Source: Toxonevra muliebris (taxonomy: Eukaryota > Arthropoda > Insecta > Diptera > Pallopteridae). From it: DNA of 64,000 nt. The stretch spans positions 16,340,815 through 16,404,814 of the forward strand of contig OY829330.1 in NCBI GenBank assembly GCA_963691655.1, given 5' to 3'. A model generated the notes under the pieces. That model did no database searches. It was not told where the DNA came from and worked only from the letters and a program-made list of their open reading frames with translations. This document shows, piece after piece, positions 1 to 11,189 of this stretch. The position numbers and the translations under genes are program-made. The stretch's first letter is position 1. The number at the start of each line of letters is the position of its first letter.

Positions 1-491
1 CATATTTGAAAGCACAAAATTCATTTATAGAAAAGTTGTTTATAGAACAATTTTCTTCACTAAATTCCAAATTTACATATCTTACTGGGATATCAATAGC
101 CTCATCTATGGATACCCATAAGAAATGGTTTTTTAAGGCGAACTTGATTTCTTTTAATAAACGAATATATATTTGTTCGATATAAGTTTTGCGCAGTGAC
201 GTTTCATGAAGAGTGACTTCATTAATATATGTTCTCAGAAAACTTCTTAATTGTGGATTGTAAAATACAATGGAATATCTGCTGAAATAAAAGCTTGGCA
301 TAAATCCAAACAAAATAAATTTGGCAGCGCCGAATCGAGTTGACGTGTATTTTTTTTGCAATTAATTCTCGCTCCTGAAAAATTTGAAAACTATTACTTA
401 TTTTGGTCACTGAATTGTCCAGAATACTGTTTTTTAAATATAATTTTAATTTATAACATTCGCTACAATATTGAACAACATCTACGTGCAT
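1..491 (-). pseudogene. hAT-type transposase fragment, frameshifted
   Basis: Read on the minus strand, 491 to 222 is open and ends in SENIY; shifting the frame by one base continues the protein to the left edge with a stretch of the form ETSLRKTYIEQIY followed by FLWVSIDEAIDIPVRYV. The pattern STLRK-Y...-IWVSIDE-TD---RY is, from memory of the family, the start of the catalytic region of hAT-like transposases of the CGBP1/BED-finger type. The part before it has two cysteines (CSEC) that may be the rest of a zinc finger. Both ends are missing: the left end by the window edge, the right by the CR1 LINE that starts near 480. One frameshift near 222 makes it a pseudogene. It is not the same fragment as the hAT remnant at 34115. 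Confidence 0.5.
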
Positions 492-624
492 AAATTAAGA
501 TTTGAGACTTATCTGAGTACTTATACTTGTGTTCTGCCTCTGCCGCTGCTTCGTTCGCTGCGCTATTTATTTTTAGTGCTGTTCTGCTTTTGCTGTTGTT
601 TGCTGCCTGCCAATAGTTATTTAA

Positions 625-1647
625 ATGGTCGCCTGTGGTGTTTGCAACTCCGAATGGAGCACTTTTGGCAATTTCATTTCATGTAATGGCTGTCATAATA
701 TCTTTCATATTAAATGTGCTAACCTAACTGCTAGGGTTGGTGACGCTTTGCGGAGCCCTACTAATAATGGATTACAGTGGTTCTGTATGCAGTGTCGCAA
801 ACTCTCATCAGCTGTACTACTAAGTAACTTTTTGGATGTGAAGAAGGATGCTGCTATTATTGCCTCTTCAGTTTCTCGGCTTGGTGATGCAGCTTCAAAT
901 CTGGCGAGCTCATGCAATTCTCGGCAAATGCATCCGTTGCGGTTTCTACTCAGCTCTCACCTAATGTGATCCTACAGTTGCCGCTTCGACTGCTACTGCT
1001 AATCTGCCTCCACTGCACACTCGTCTGCTTGACCGTGAAGATCCGGTTCTAGTACCTGCTTTGGATGTCTGCAATGATACCTCAACTAATACTGCATTGT
1101 CTTCCTCTGATGTAGTCTCGCGTCCTTCATCGCTTGTCCGTGATGTTTCGGCCCTTGCGCCTGCTGCTATTCCTTCTCATCCCGCCTCGTTTCTTGCTCG
1201 TGCTGCTGCTGCTTTGCGTCCTTCAACTTCAGATGTATGGTCTAATGCACTATCTTCTCCGATTCCTTCACCACGGGATGAAGTTCCACCTTCAGTCGGA
1301 GTAACTCCTATTGATGCAGTACCACCGTCGATCAGCCTTTCAGTGGTACCGGTGCGCAGATCCACCTTTGTTTCAAGATTATCTGGGTCGACTTCTGAGT
1401 CTGACGTTGCCACCTATATTAATTCGGTGTGACTTTGGCAGAACTCAAAAGCTTCAAGCTTAAGACTAATTCTGAGCTTGAAATCGCGTCCTTCAAGATT
1501 ATTCCTCCAGCTTCAGCGTTCGACCTTATTGTGTCTGAAAATTTTTGGCCCAAGAAAATAGTGGTCCATGAGTTCATAAGTCGCAAACGAGGTATTTCGC
1601 TAGCTATTATACCTTCAATCTCTGGACCAACTTCAAAAAACTCTTAA
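625..1647 (+). pseudogene. CR1 ORF1 (PHD-finger RNA-binding protein), frameshifted
   Basis: The ATG at 625 opens a protein starting MVACGVCNSEWS, with a C-x2-C ... C-x2-C ... H-x2-C ... C-x2-C array (CGVC, CNGC, HIKC, CMQC) in its first 60 residues: a PHD/ESF-like finger typical of CR1 ORF1. The frame changes near 925-1060 into a Ser/Pro/Ala-rich linker (1061-1432) and changes back near 1429, giving a C-terminal part with the motif FKIIPPASAFDLI ... FWPKKIVVHEF. The same finger and C-terminal module recur in the intact relative at 32444-33664. The protein is thought to bind element RNA. The stop TAA at 1645 lies 6 bases before the ORF2 ATG. Confidence 0.75.
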
Positions 1648-1653
1648 GTCTCA

Positions 1654-4501
1654 ATGCTCCAGAATCCTGCATCTGATCCATCCTCATCGTATAATGCGCC
1701 AAATTATGATCTTTCTAGTAAACGTTCTCTATCACTATATTACCAAAATGTTGCTGGTATGAGAACAAAAGTGAACGAAACTTACATTCAATCTTCTCGC
1801 TGCGATTTTGATATACTAGTGTTTGTTGAAACGTGGTTAAATGATGCATTTCATTGTGAAGAATTCTTCAATTCTAAACTGTATAATGTTTATAGGAAGG
1901 ATAGAGATGTAAAAAAAAACCGAATGTGAAAGAGGTGGTGGCGTACTTATTGCTGTGAAGCGCTCTTTTCCCTCTACAATTATAAATTTATCAAACTCTA
2001 ACTCACTTCTAGACCAGTTATGCGTCTGTGTTACTGGTTTGTCTGGAAAACTTCTGGTATGTGCATCATATATACCGCCTAATAGTGTCGACTCGCTTTA
2101 CTTTTCTCATGCGGATAACATCGTGCAGCTTGCTGAATCCTACTGTGATGATCAACTCTGTGTACTTGGAGACTTTAACTTAAGTAAGATTTCTTGGATT
2201 TCTATTTCAAATGATCGGATCTTATTTCCGACTGATGTTAATCAATCTCATGAGATATACTTTATTGATAGTTTACTTAGTGTAGATTTGACTAAAATTA
2301 ACTTGTTTGTAAATAAGCTAAATAGAATCTTAGATTTAACATTTGTAAGCAATAATTTAAAAATCATGATCGATGAATGTAATTTTCCTATCACTTCCTC
2401 AGATATGCATCATGTTCCTCTTAAGTTAACTGTAGAATTCTTCGTTTACTTCAAAAATAGTAAAAGTGATAACTCTATCTATAATTTAATGCCTGTAATT
2501 ATGATAATCTAAATCTTATACTTTGCGATGTAAATTGGGTCGATCTATTCCGCGATAAAAACACAGCAGCTTGTTATGACATTTTCATATCTAAACTGAC
2601 AGAAATTTTCATAAGTAACGTTCCATTGTTGCCTCCTAAAGTACATAAATTGCCATGGTATACAAATGATCTTAAAAGGTTAAAAAATGAATGATTTCAA
2701 TGTTTTGGAAAAATTTCTTTATAATAATTACTTACTAAGAGTTGAGACGGGTTAAAAAGTTAATCCTAAGTCTTTCTGGAGCTACGTTCGCTCGAAAAAA
2801 TCATGTTCTTACATACCATGCTACTTAAGTCTAAATATAAAAATATCTAATTGCCTTAGTGATTCTTCAAACCTTTTTGCTGATTTTTTTATGTCTAACT
2901 TTGTCTCTGATGTTGATACTGTTCATTCTTCTTCTCCAATAAATGTTCACTCGTCTTTGAACTTTGGGGCACTCTCGCTGAGTGAGGATGATATTATTGA
3001 AGGTATCCTAAGTCTTAAAACTTCACAGAAAAATGATGAGGATGGCTTTTCGGCGTTTGTTTTCAAAAAATGCTCGGTTTCGTTATGCTCACCTCTATCT
3101 TTAATCTTTAATAAATCCTTAAGTTTTGGAGAATTTATTGATAGATGGAAGTTTGCGCATATTACCCCTATTTTAAAGTCTGGTAACAAATCTGACGTTC
3201 GAAATTATAGACCTATCTCCAAATTGTCTACTACCTCCAAGCTCTTTGAAAAAGTTGTAAAAGAGAAATTATTTTTCGCAGTCAAGAGATTAATTTGCTC
3301 TAACCAGCATGGTTTTTTCCCCGGACGATCCACGTTGACCAACCTTACTGTTCTTTCCGAATTTTGCATGTCTGCATTTAAAGATGGAAATCAGGTTGAC
3401 ACGATATATACTGATTTCTCCAAGGCGTTTGACTCTGTTGCTCATAGTATCTTTATAACAAAGCTTGAGGGTCTTGGTTTCCACTCTAATTTTTTACAGT
3501 GGCTGAAATCCTATCTCTGTAATAGGATTTGCTATGTTGTTATTGAAAATGTAAAGTCGCGACCATTCGTAGCATCTTCCGGTGTTCCCCAAGGCAGTAT
3601 ACTAGGGCCGCTGTTATTCATTCTTTTTATAAATGATATTGATTCGTATTTTAAAAGTTCAAGATACCTGTTATATGCGGATGACCTGAAAATCTTTCGC
3701 ACTATCTGCAGCACAGATGATGTTTTACTGATGCAATCTGACATAGATCGATTGGCTATATGGTGTAACCAAAATAAGCTAGCTTTAAATTTAAAAAAGA
3801 GCTTTCATATCAAATTTGCTAAGACGCATAATATGTTTCCTTTTTCTTTTCAAATAGGAAATAATACTCTGGCTTTGGTAGATGAATTTCTTGACTTGGG
3901 CGTCTTATTTGACTCAAAGTTTACTTTTGTTAATCATATAAATCTTATTGTACCAAAAGTGCACAAGCTTTTGGCTTTTGTAAGACGCTATGCAAAGGAC
4001 TTCAAAGATCCTTATACGCGTAAAACATTATATACTAGTCTCGTGCGTTCGAAGATTGAATACGCCTCTTTCATCTGGAACCCTTGTTATAATGTGCTTT
4101 CAATTCGTCTTGAAAGAGTTCAACGAAGGTTTCTTCATTTTGCTCTTCAACCTTTGCGCTTTAGTGACCCGTTTCCTTCATATAATGCTCGCTGTTTGCT
4201 CATCAATTTAAAATCGCTTGAAAAGAGAAGAATCATTCACTCATTGATGTTTGTTTATGACTTAGTTGTTGGAAACATAGATTGTGGTTTCTTGTTAAGC
4301 CAAGTTAGCTTAAATGCTCCTTCCAAAATCACTCGTCATATTACTCCATTCTATGTTGCCATGGCAAAAACTAATTATTTGGCAAATGCTCCAATCACAA
4401 GGGCCCTTTTAGAATTTAATAGATTAGCAATTCGTTCAGATATTGATTTCTATAAAAGCAAAGCTGCATTTAAGGCTAGCTTAGATTTAATATATTTATA
4501 A
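1654..4501 (+). pseudogene. CR1 ORF2 (endonuclease + reverse transcriptase), frameshifted
   Basis: It starts at ATG 1654. Endonuclease signatures in order: [25 protein letters not shown] and LGDFNLSKISW. A frameshift sits in an A-run near 1911-1920, where frame 1 passes to frame 2. The second break follows 2512: the linker at 2513-2890 is readable only in other frames and has a stop. Frame 2 then runs open from 2891 to 4501 with the whole reverse transcriptase: NYRPISKLS, FSKAFDSVAH, SGVPQGSILGP and LLYADDLKIF. In an active element this protein nicks the target and copies the RNA there. The breaks imply a dead copy, though the 536-codon reverse transcriptase part is undamaged. Confidence 0.85.
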
Positions 4502-4987
4502 TTAATCTATAATTTATTTATTCACTATATTGTTATTCTTTTTTATTATTGCAATTTTCACTTTTGCACATTTGTAATTTAATAACTATTGTATATTAAT
4601 ATTTATATCTATAGTCAGTAAGGACTTGTATCCATTTGACTTAACAATAAATGAAATTAAAATATTTTAAACCCAGCCGCTGCTAAGTTTCTGGCTTTTC
4701 AAATGCTAGTCTACTTGAAATTTCTTTTCGCAGCTTACTAAAAGATTATCAAAATTATTAGAAAATTATAAATATGTAAATCAAAAAAAAAAATAAAATA
4801 TGCACTGTTTCCCAAAAATATGCATGTAAAAATATGCATTTATTGTAAAATATGCAAAAATATGCACTAACGATTGAATGCCATTTTAAAGGAAATTTCA
4901 TGATTCGTAAAGATAACTTGACTATTTCGCTTTTGAGATGCCCAGTAAAAACATGCATTTGCATGGAATTCCTTGCCCTAGTCATTA

Positions 4988-5400
4988 CACTATGGTTAAA
5001 TGAAAAAAAAAAATTTGTAGCAAACGGGAGACATAACTAATTCGGGGTCAAGGAATTCAGTTTTTCTCCGTATCAAGTTACGAAGGTACATGTTCCTCTT
5101 CTTATTGGAGTGAAAATTGGTACTGAGGGGTTTTTTGGCATGAAAAAACTTAATTTGACATTTATTTGCAGAAAAAAATAATTTTAGACTTACCACCCAT
5201 ACAAAAAACCGTCAAAAAATGGAAAATTTGTATGGGAGATACCCTTATTTTACACCGAAATAGTTTTTTTCGTTAAAAAATTAGTTTCTGAAAGTTTCAG
5301 AACAATCGGCAAAAAAATAAGCATCCACTTCTCATCATCAGCGATCAAACGTTACTAAACAAGAAGATCAAATCGAAAATTGCACTATCCGACAAAAATC
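4988..5400 (+). repeat. Single arm of the foldback family found at 44096-45493
   Basis: This stretch matches the left arm of the foldback element at 44096 over roughly 400 bases, with scattered differences. Shared landmarks are an opening CACT..., AACTAATTCGGGGTCAAGG, GGTACATGTTCCTCTTCTT-like sequence, CATACAAAAAACCGTCAAAA and CACTTCTCATCATCAGCGAT. No inverted partner arm follows nearby, so this is a half element or a copy that lost its right side. The base before CACT is part of TTA, which would fit a 3-bp target site. Confidence 0.6.
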
Positions 5401-6726
5401 AATTTTTCAAAAAATAACAAGGTTCAGAAAGTGGATTCAGATAGGGCTCGGAATCAAATTATACGGGTCTCTGCGTTTTAAAAGTTTACGTCAAATTTTT
5501 TTTGTACGCGGGCCTAAAGTTTGCCCATTTCTAACATATTGAGTGTAATAAATCATAAGACAACTTATTAGTTTTGCATCAAAACTTGTTTGGATTCTCG
5601 GAAATTCATAGTAGAATTTTCCGTAGAATATTTTCCTCCAACATATTAACGCTTTGGCGCCCACCATTATGGACCATTTTAGCTCTTTCCGAAAAAGTTA
5701 CTTTTATTACCCATTACGAGGGTTGAAAGAGAGTTAATATGTTCAAGAAGTATGTTGCCCATCAAACTTTACTGTAGATCACTGAACAATAAAAATCTGT
5801 AAACCTGGTTTTAGGAAACATAAGCCCAAATCCCAAAAATGTTTAAAATTTTCACATTTTATACTTAGTGAACAAATGGGTCTCTAAAAGTATTTTCTAA
5901 ACTTAAAACTTATTTTGCATTCCAAACTTTCAGCTTCTGCACACCAATTCATATAGTCGTCCCCACCAAGCGCCACCCCAAGATCACCGGTGTTCAGCAA
6001 GCAGATAGCAAGCTTCCAGTAAGACCACCTCTGGACATTTGGATTGGTTTGAGAACTTCACGTCTAGAGCTATTGTAATTCCACATTAATCATCCATAAA
6101 GTGTTTTAAATCATTTAAAACAGGCGAAAACTAAAGATAAAATCCATAAAAAATTTCTCATTTTTCTTAGTACAATTTGCTAGATTTACAATGTGTTTTT
6201 ATTTTTAAATTTATAAATTTGTTAATATTTAAAGAAAAAAAAAAAGAATAGTTTATGAAATTATATTCTTGTTAAAGTAAAACTTATTGTTAAATTAATA
6301 CCTAAACTACGTTCATAAAATGAATTAACAACAACCAAAAACCGTATCAACATTAATGATGCAACGTGGATCAGCATTTTAGAGGTAACAACGTTGGACA
6401 CGCCTTTTTTTCCATAAGTGAACTTATTTTCCATATTATAAAATTTTAAAGTTTATGTTGTTTTGTATAAATTTTAATATTGATTAAATAAAGTAAATTA
6501 CGTAAAAATAATTCAGTAATCTAATCTAAAAAAATAAAACAATGTCATGAATTCATACCTATCATAAAATAAAATATAATTTCTTATTCGTAAAATGTTT
6601 AAAAATTCGTAAAATTATTAAAAATATATAATATATATAAATATAAATATCTAAAAATATAAATTGAAAAAGAGTAATCTAAAGTTATGAAATGCAGTGT
6701 AAAATCAATAGCTCTGTTATCAAACT
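5401..6726. other. AT-rich stretch without a recognisable gene
   Basis: No credible coding region is seen. A patch near 5960-6080 is richer in G and C than its surroundings (CACCAAGCGCCACCCCAAGATC) and may be a fragment of an exon or transposon, but I cannot read a protein in it. At 5640-5740 the words AACATATTAACG and AGTTAATATGTT face each other, which may mark a very small inverted-repeat element. Confidence 0.4.
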
Positions 6727-6730
6727 TTAA

Positions 6731-7285
6731 GGGGTTATATACGTTTTCATGAGTCAAAAAATGTTTATGATTTATTTCGAACAAACATCCATACATCAAA
6801 ATTTCAAGTCAATCCGAGCAGTAAGTGTAAGTAGCAACTCGATTTGTAGAGCGCTACTGTTCATGAATAAAGTGCACTCAAAGCTTTAAACGTGATTTTC
6901 TCCGAATGATGTTTTTTGAAAAATGGCTTTGCGGTGACCGCGATATCTCAAAAACCACTTAACCAATTCATCTAATTTTTTAAATTTTTTTCCCAGTTAC
7001 AATACGGAGTACTTGAACTACACAACTGTAAATTTTTTGTTTTTTTGATTACAGTTGAGTTGTTGGCATTCAATCGTGGTCACCGCCAGACTCTGCAGAA
7101 AAACCACGCATCAGGACAAGAGCTACAACTTCTACCATTTTCAATATTTTTTCATATCCTCTTTTTTTCGTAAGAATATGTACTATGTATACATGTTATG
7201 CTAGTTTCAACTAAATTATTTCAAATAGTCCAAAAAAAGTCACAAATATGCCCTAAGTTTCCCGTATCAAAACATATATAACCCC
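6731..7285. mobile_element. Miniature inverted-repeat element flanked by TTAA (piggyBac-like)
   Basis: The ends are inverted copies: GGGGTTATATACGTTTT on the left and AAAACATATATAACCCC on the right, one mismatch in 17. Each end is directly flanked by TTAA (6727-6730 and 7286-7289). TTAA duplication is the hallmark of the piggyBac superfamily. The 555-bp body has no open frame of note, so it would need a transposase from elsewhere. The family assignment rests on the TTAA target alone. Confidence 0.6.
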
Positions 7286-7369
7286 TTAAGTATGCATTTT
7301 TTGTTGCATTCATGCTAATTACTTGAATTTTATTTATTTGTTTATCAATAAAAATTATTTTTCGATTTT

Positions 7370-7826
7370 TTATTTTTTGTAACTGTAACGTAAGATGTAA
7401 GATAACTGTAACGTCCAGTTCCCCTCTCGCTCGCACTACTGCGCGGCATGACTGTGCTACTCTAAACAACAAAGAGAAGAGAAGAAGAGAGGGAGAAACT
7501 AAAATACGAGCGGAGTTCGTTTGTTTATGTTTCGATCAATTTACTCACACATATATGTACATACGAAAACAAAATGTGTGTGTACATTTATTCGTGGCAG
7601 AATTATTTGTTGGTGTTAAACATATGGAGATCGTCTATAACATACAAGCAGAGAAGTCGCCGTAGCAAACACAGACGTTAATTAGATTGGATTAAAATTA
7701 AATATTTTTTAAAATATAAAAACAATACAAAATGATAAGTAATAAGGAATCAATACATGTGTAAACAAAATGTAGTGATAATGATAGCAAATCACGGCAT
7801 TATAAAAATTTTGCTATGTGCATTAA
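7370..7826 (-). repeat. Dispersed repeat family A, copy 1 (reverse orientation)
   Basis: This is the reverse complement of parts of the repeats at 24926-25735 and 27745-28595. Shared landmarks, read here on the + strand, are TAAGATGTAAGATAACTGTA, a purine-rich run near 7470-7495, CACACATATATGTACATACG, AGAAGTCGCCGTAGCAAAC and the end TAAAAATTTTGCTATGTGC. This copy lacks the hairpin end seen in the other two. The family is non-coding; its class is unknown (solo LTR and Helitron-like are both possible). Confidence 0.7.
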
Positions 7827-8004
7827 CCTATGAGAGGCTTATGGTTAGAGGGTTGGGACGCTTATGGATAGAGGTAAAATTGGTAGCGGCTTAAGTGGAC
7901 TATTCATCTGTCAATTTCATATTGCATGCGACCCACGTTTTTTGTTTTAAATCATGCAAATATTTTAAGACCTACTAAAATTCGCAATTACATATTTTCA
8001 GGAC

Positions 8005-8076
8005 AATCTGTATGGGGTTATGAATCTGTATGGGGTTATAAATCTATATGGGGTTATAAATCTATATGGGGCTACG
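8005..8076 (+). repeat. 18-bp minisatellite, four units
   Basis: There are four head-to-tail units of AATCTRTATGGGGTTATR at 8005, 8023, 8041 and 8059; the last unit has diverged at its end. Translated in one frame it reads as repeats of SIWGYK, which is a by-product and not a protein. A related block at 13570-13615 in the same repeat family has only about two and a half units, so the array expanded or contracted between copies. Confidence 0.8.
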
Positions 8077-8394
8077 AGAAATTATTTTATACGACCGTTT
8101 TAAAAACGTGGTATATTAAAAAATGCTTTTTATTTAAATTATTATTTTATGCTTTTGAGTCTTGTATGAGTGAAATTTTTTACTGCTAATCCAACAACTA
8201 TATAGGCCTAAGCCCTTGTAAATTTTCCGTGTTGCACTGTGTAGTCGATAACAATATAAGAAAAGTAGCACAGTTTTATTTTTCTTTGAAATGATAAAAA
8301 AGAAAAGATTAAAAGAATTTATTGTACGAAAGTGTACTAAATATCCTGCTTATGTACTGACGTATATCCGAACCTCAAAGTGTACTGAAAAACT

Positions 8395-9420
8395 TACGAT
8401 CGTACCGTCGTTCCTCTCTTTGGAATTTTGGAACAAAGAAACGTAGAAACCAGCAACGAGGTGCAATACCGGTGGTATGAAAGCGACGGTTGTCAACACT
8501 TCCAGCGGACAAAATGTTTGAATGGATGAGTTGAGGGCAGCGTGGCCATTGAAAAATTTCAAAAAGTTGCAAAAAAAAGTGTGACTGAGAGTAAAAAAGT
8601 CTCATCCCATTTTTTTTAATAAAAGGAACATTTATTTCCAAATATTCAATTATCCCAAGTAGTTAATGCATTAAAGTTCTTCACGAAAAATTGTTGTACA
8701 CCTCCAAAAATTAACCTCGGTTTATTTTATGATGATTCCGAAAATATTCACCTCTACCGATTACCGTTTCTTTTAAAAAAAAACTTTAAAAATCGCAATT
8801 TTCTCGAGTCTGCTAGCAAATTTAAAAAAATTTGTATGCAGAGCCCTAGCATTTTTTAGTATCTATCATTTGTGAACTTTTAATAGGCCAAACCATTTTC
8901 CGTAAGTCAGTGTGGCAAATTTGAAAATAGCAATAAGTTTTATAAAACGACAGTGTTGAAACTAAAAAGTATGTATGTAATTAGTGTTGCGAGCTTTCAA
9001 GTTAAAGGCAACGGATTTTTCGTATAATTTAATGTAAATATCACATTTTTTGCAAAAAAGTCTCAAAAGTTGCAAGGATTTGAAAAAAAAGTCTCAAATT
9101 TTGGGTGTCAAAGTCTCCAAGCAGTCAAAAAGGTTGCAAATTGCATCTTAAGTCTCATAACGGCCACGCTGGTTGGGGGTGTTTGATAAAATAAATATTT
9201 TGCATTTTTTTTTGGCAAATAACATTCAACGTTTACAGTTTTTTATATATTCTTTATATACAAATATATGAACGTTTTGTTTTGATTTTATGTGTTTTAA
9301 TGAAATCAAAATGTATGTAAATTAATATATTTATTAAATATATGTGAATAAATATATTTAGGTAAAATGTTGAAATATTTAAGTTAAATATATTTAGCCA
9401 AAACATTGGAACTTTTCATA
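8395..9420 (+). repeat. Repeat family X, copy 1, interrupted by a hAT element
   Basis: The word order GCAACGAGGTGCAATACC, AAAGCGACGGTTGTC, CCAGCGGACAAAA, then TTTGATAAAATAAATATTT and TATATTCTTTATATAC, recurs in the same order and orientation at 12016-12059 plus 13174-13290, and in reverse at 10127-10440. It is a family of non-coding inverted-repeat DNA with segments of AT-rich TATTTAGGTAAAATGTT. The copy is split by the hAT element at 8538-9171. Confidence 0.6.
8538..9171. mobile_element. Non-autonomous hAT element with 8-bp target duplication
   Basis: The ends are CAGCGTGGCCATT on the left and AACGGCCACGCTG on the right, inverted with one mismatch. The flanks are GTTGAGGG (8530-8537) and GTTGGGGG (9172-9179), an 8-bp target duplication with one difference. 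CAG ends plus 8-bp duplications define the hAT superfamily. The 634-bp body is AT-rich and has no transposase. It sits inside repeat family X, whose uninterrupted form can be seen at 13174-13220. Confidence 0.75.
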
Positions 9421-10019
9421 TTTTAGATTTCATAAACTTTAATAAATTATCCTCCTGGTACATTTTTACATTCACAACAACAAATCTTCTTCTTACTATG
9501 TATTTGACAAATGCCTTTATTTCATTCCTGTTACAAAATGTAGAATCTCAACGAGGTGCAATGTAAAAACTAATGAAAATGTTAAATTTCTTTTTTATTT
9601 CCAACGTTTTGTTTGTTAACATTAGTATTGAGTACGAATGAATAGTTATGTAGTTTTTAAAGAAGAATTTTAAAATATTTAATTCCTAAAATAATAATAC
9701 ATTTCCATTTTGTAATTAGAGAAAAGATAAACAACCGCATATCTTCTTTTTTCTTGATTTGTTACATATTTCATTTCAGTTCTATACAAAATGTAGAATT
9801 ACAATGAGGTACAATATAAAAACGATTGAAAATATAAAATTTGAAATTCTGTAATGGCTTATTTTCGTCAACTATCGGGAAAACAACAAAAACACACAAC
9901 TCTTCCTCTTAATTTTTGCTTTGGTTTTCTGTTATTGTACAATCAGATTTTAACATGAGGTGCAGTGTTAATTCTCATATACATCTTAAATTTCATATAT
10001 CGCTGCTACGATAACATGT

Positions 10020-10526
10020 AAACAAACAATTTTTGTATGAAAAGTTCCAACATTTGAGCTAAATATATTCAACTAAAATATTTCAACATATTACCTAAAT
10101 ATACTTATTTACATATATTTAGGTGAATGTGGAAAATAGTAATAACAATTCATGAAATCAGTAGAAAAAGATACAAAAGTAATTATATGAAATATGCAAA
10201 ACCGCAACCAAACGTTAACATATTTGTATATAAAGAATATGTAAATACTGTAATTGTTGAATGTTATCTGCCAAAAGAAATGTTAAATATTTGTTTTATC
10301 AAACATGTCAAACTCATCCATTTATACATTTTTGTCCGCTGGATATGTCGACAACCGTCGGTGTCACACCATCGCTTTGGCTCTTGTTGCTAGTTTCTAC
10401 GATTTTTTGTTTCGATTCCAGCAAGAGCGAATTGCGACGAAAAGAAAAAGTTCGTTATTGTTTGTTTCTATTCTTTGCTTATATCTTCTCTCTCTCATTT
10501 GGCTATGAATGTGTGTATGTATACAT
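10020..10526 (-). repeat. Repeat family X, copy in reverse orientation, left part
   Basis: This is the reverse complement of the family X segments at 11880-12059 and 13174-13320: it reads CATTTTTGTCCGCTGGAT, then CCAGCAAGAGCG, AAAGAAAAAGTTCGTTATTG and TCTCTCTCTCATTTGGC. Its continuation lies beyond a 3.4-kb insertion, at 13952-14340. No real coding is seen; the short open frames across 10127-10596 are shadows in repeat DNA. Confidence 0.55.
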
Positions 10527-10746
10527 TAGGGTGACCCTTATATTTCAACTTTCTAAGAGTTCAGCTCCCAGACCCCTATCTTGTTTCAATCAATAAATAA
10601 ACAATCTGTGTAAAATTTGAGCTCAATCAGACAACTGCGAGGCGACCCTCATCGACCATGAAGGCTCTATCATTATTTGATGAAAGTGTTCCAACAGCGG
10701 ATAAAGCTTAAATTGCTTCCAGGCTACAAAAAAAAATCATTTTTCT

Positions 10747-11046
10747 TTGGTTATAAACATCGAGTTTACATTTTTTGTAACTCCTGTTTTCTTCGCGAAG
10801 TTTTCTATCAGCACCGATTTCTGCAACAAAGAACTTTCAATATGGAGAGATAATCCAGGTTACAAGCATGGAATTAAAAAACTTGGGAAGAAAGTTATTG
10901 TCAATGACTTTGCAGAAAAAAATGTAAATCTCATTCAAAAATACAATAACATTTTCACAAAAAATGAAGTTGAGAACAATTTGTTTTACAAATCATTGCC
11001 GAAGACCAAAAAAAATATCCAACTACCACTAAATTATTTCTTATAG
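10747..11046 (+). pseudogene. C-terminal fragment of an arthropod transposon-associated protein
   Basis: The 99-codon open frame is Lys/Asn-rich. Its middle reads KKLGKKVIVNDFAEKNVNLI followed by QKYNNIFTKNEVEN. From memory, ND-AE--V-LI--YN--LTK-EEQ is a stretch found near the end of proteins encoded by a widespread, poorly named insect transposon family. Its position 220 bases inside the TAGGGTG inverted end fits a 3' coding remnant of that element. The stop TAG at 11044 follows PLNYFL. No start region is left, so it is at best a piece of a larger gene. Confidence 0.35.
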
Positions 11047-11189
11047 TGCGGATACACGAAAGTGTATTTTCAAATTTAGTTGGACACACGACTTCATTGA
11101 GAATCGAATTTCGTTTTTGACTTTATAAGTTTGGAGAAGACGAAGAATTTTTATGTGCAATAATTATACGTATTATCACTGCGGTTTTG

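Larger units (their letters stand above)
480..4672 (+). mobile_element. CR1-clade non-LTR retrotransposon, degraded full-length-like copy
   Basis: A two-ORF LINE in + orientation: ORF1 with a PHD-like zinc finger, ORF2 with an AP-type endonuclease and reverse transcriptase, and no RNase H. The endonuclease opens with YYQNVAGMRTK and the reverse transcriptase carries YADD, as in fly CR1 elements. A close relative with open frames lies on the other strand at 29391-33780. The 3' end is an AT-rich stretch with AATAAATGAAATTAAAATATTTTAAA-like composition just before 4672. The 5' edge near 480 and the 3' edge are estimates, since I found no target-site duplication. It carries several frameshifts and cannot move by itself. 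Confidence 0.85.

Noticed and set aside
7926..8189. 87-codon open frame with SVWGYKSIWGYK repeats
   Set aside because: It is the translation of an 18-bp minisatellite in repeat family X; the related copy at 13500-13690 does not keep the frame.
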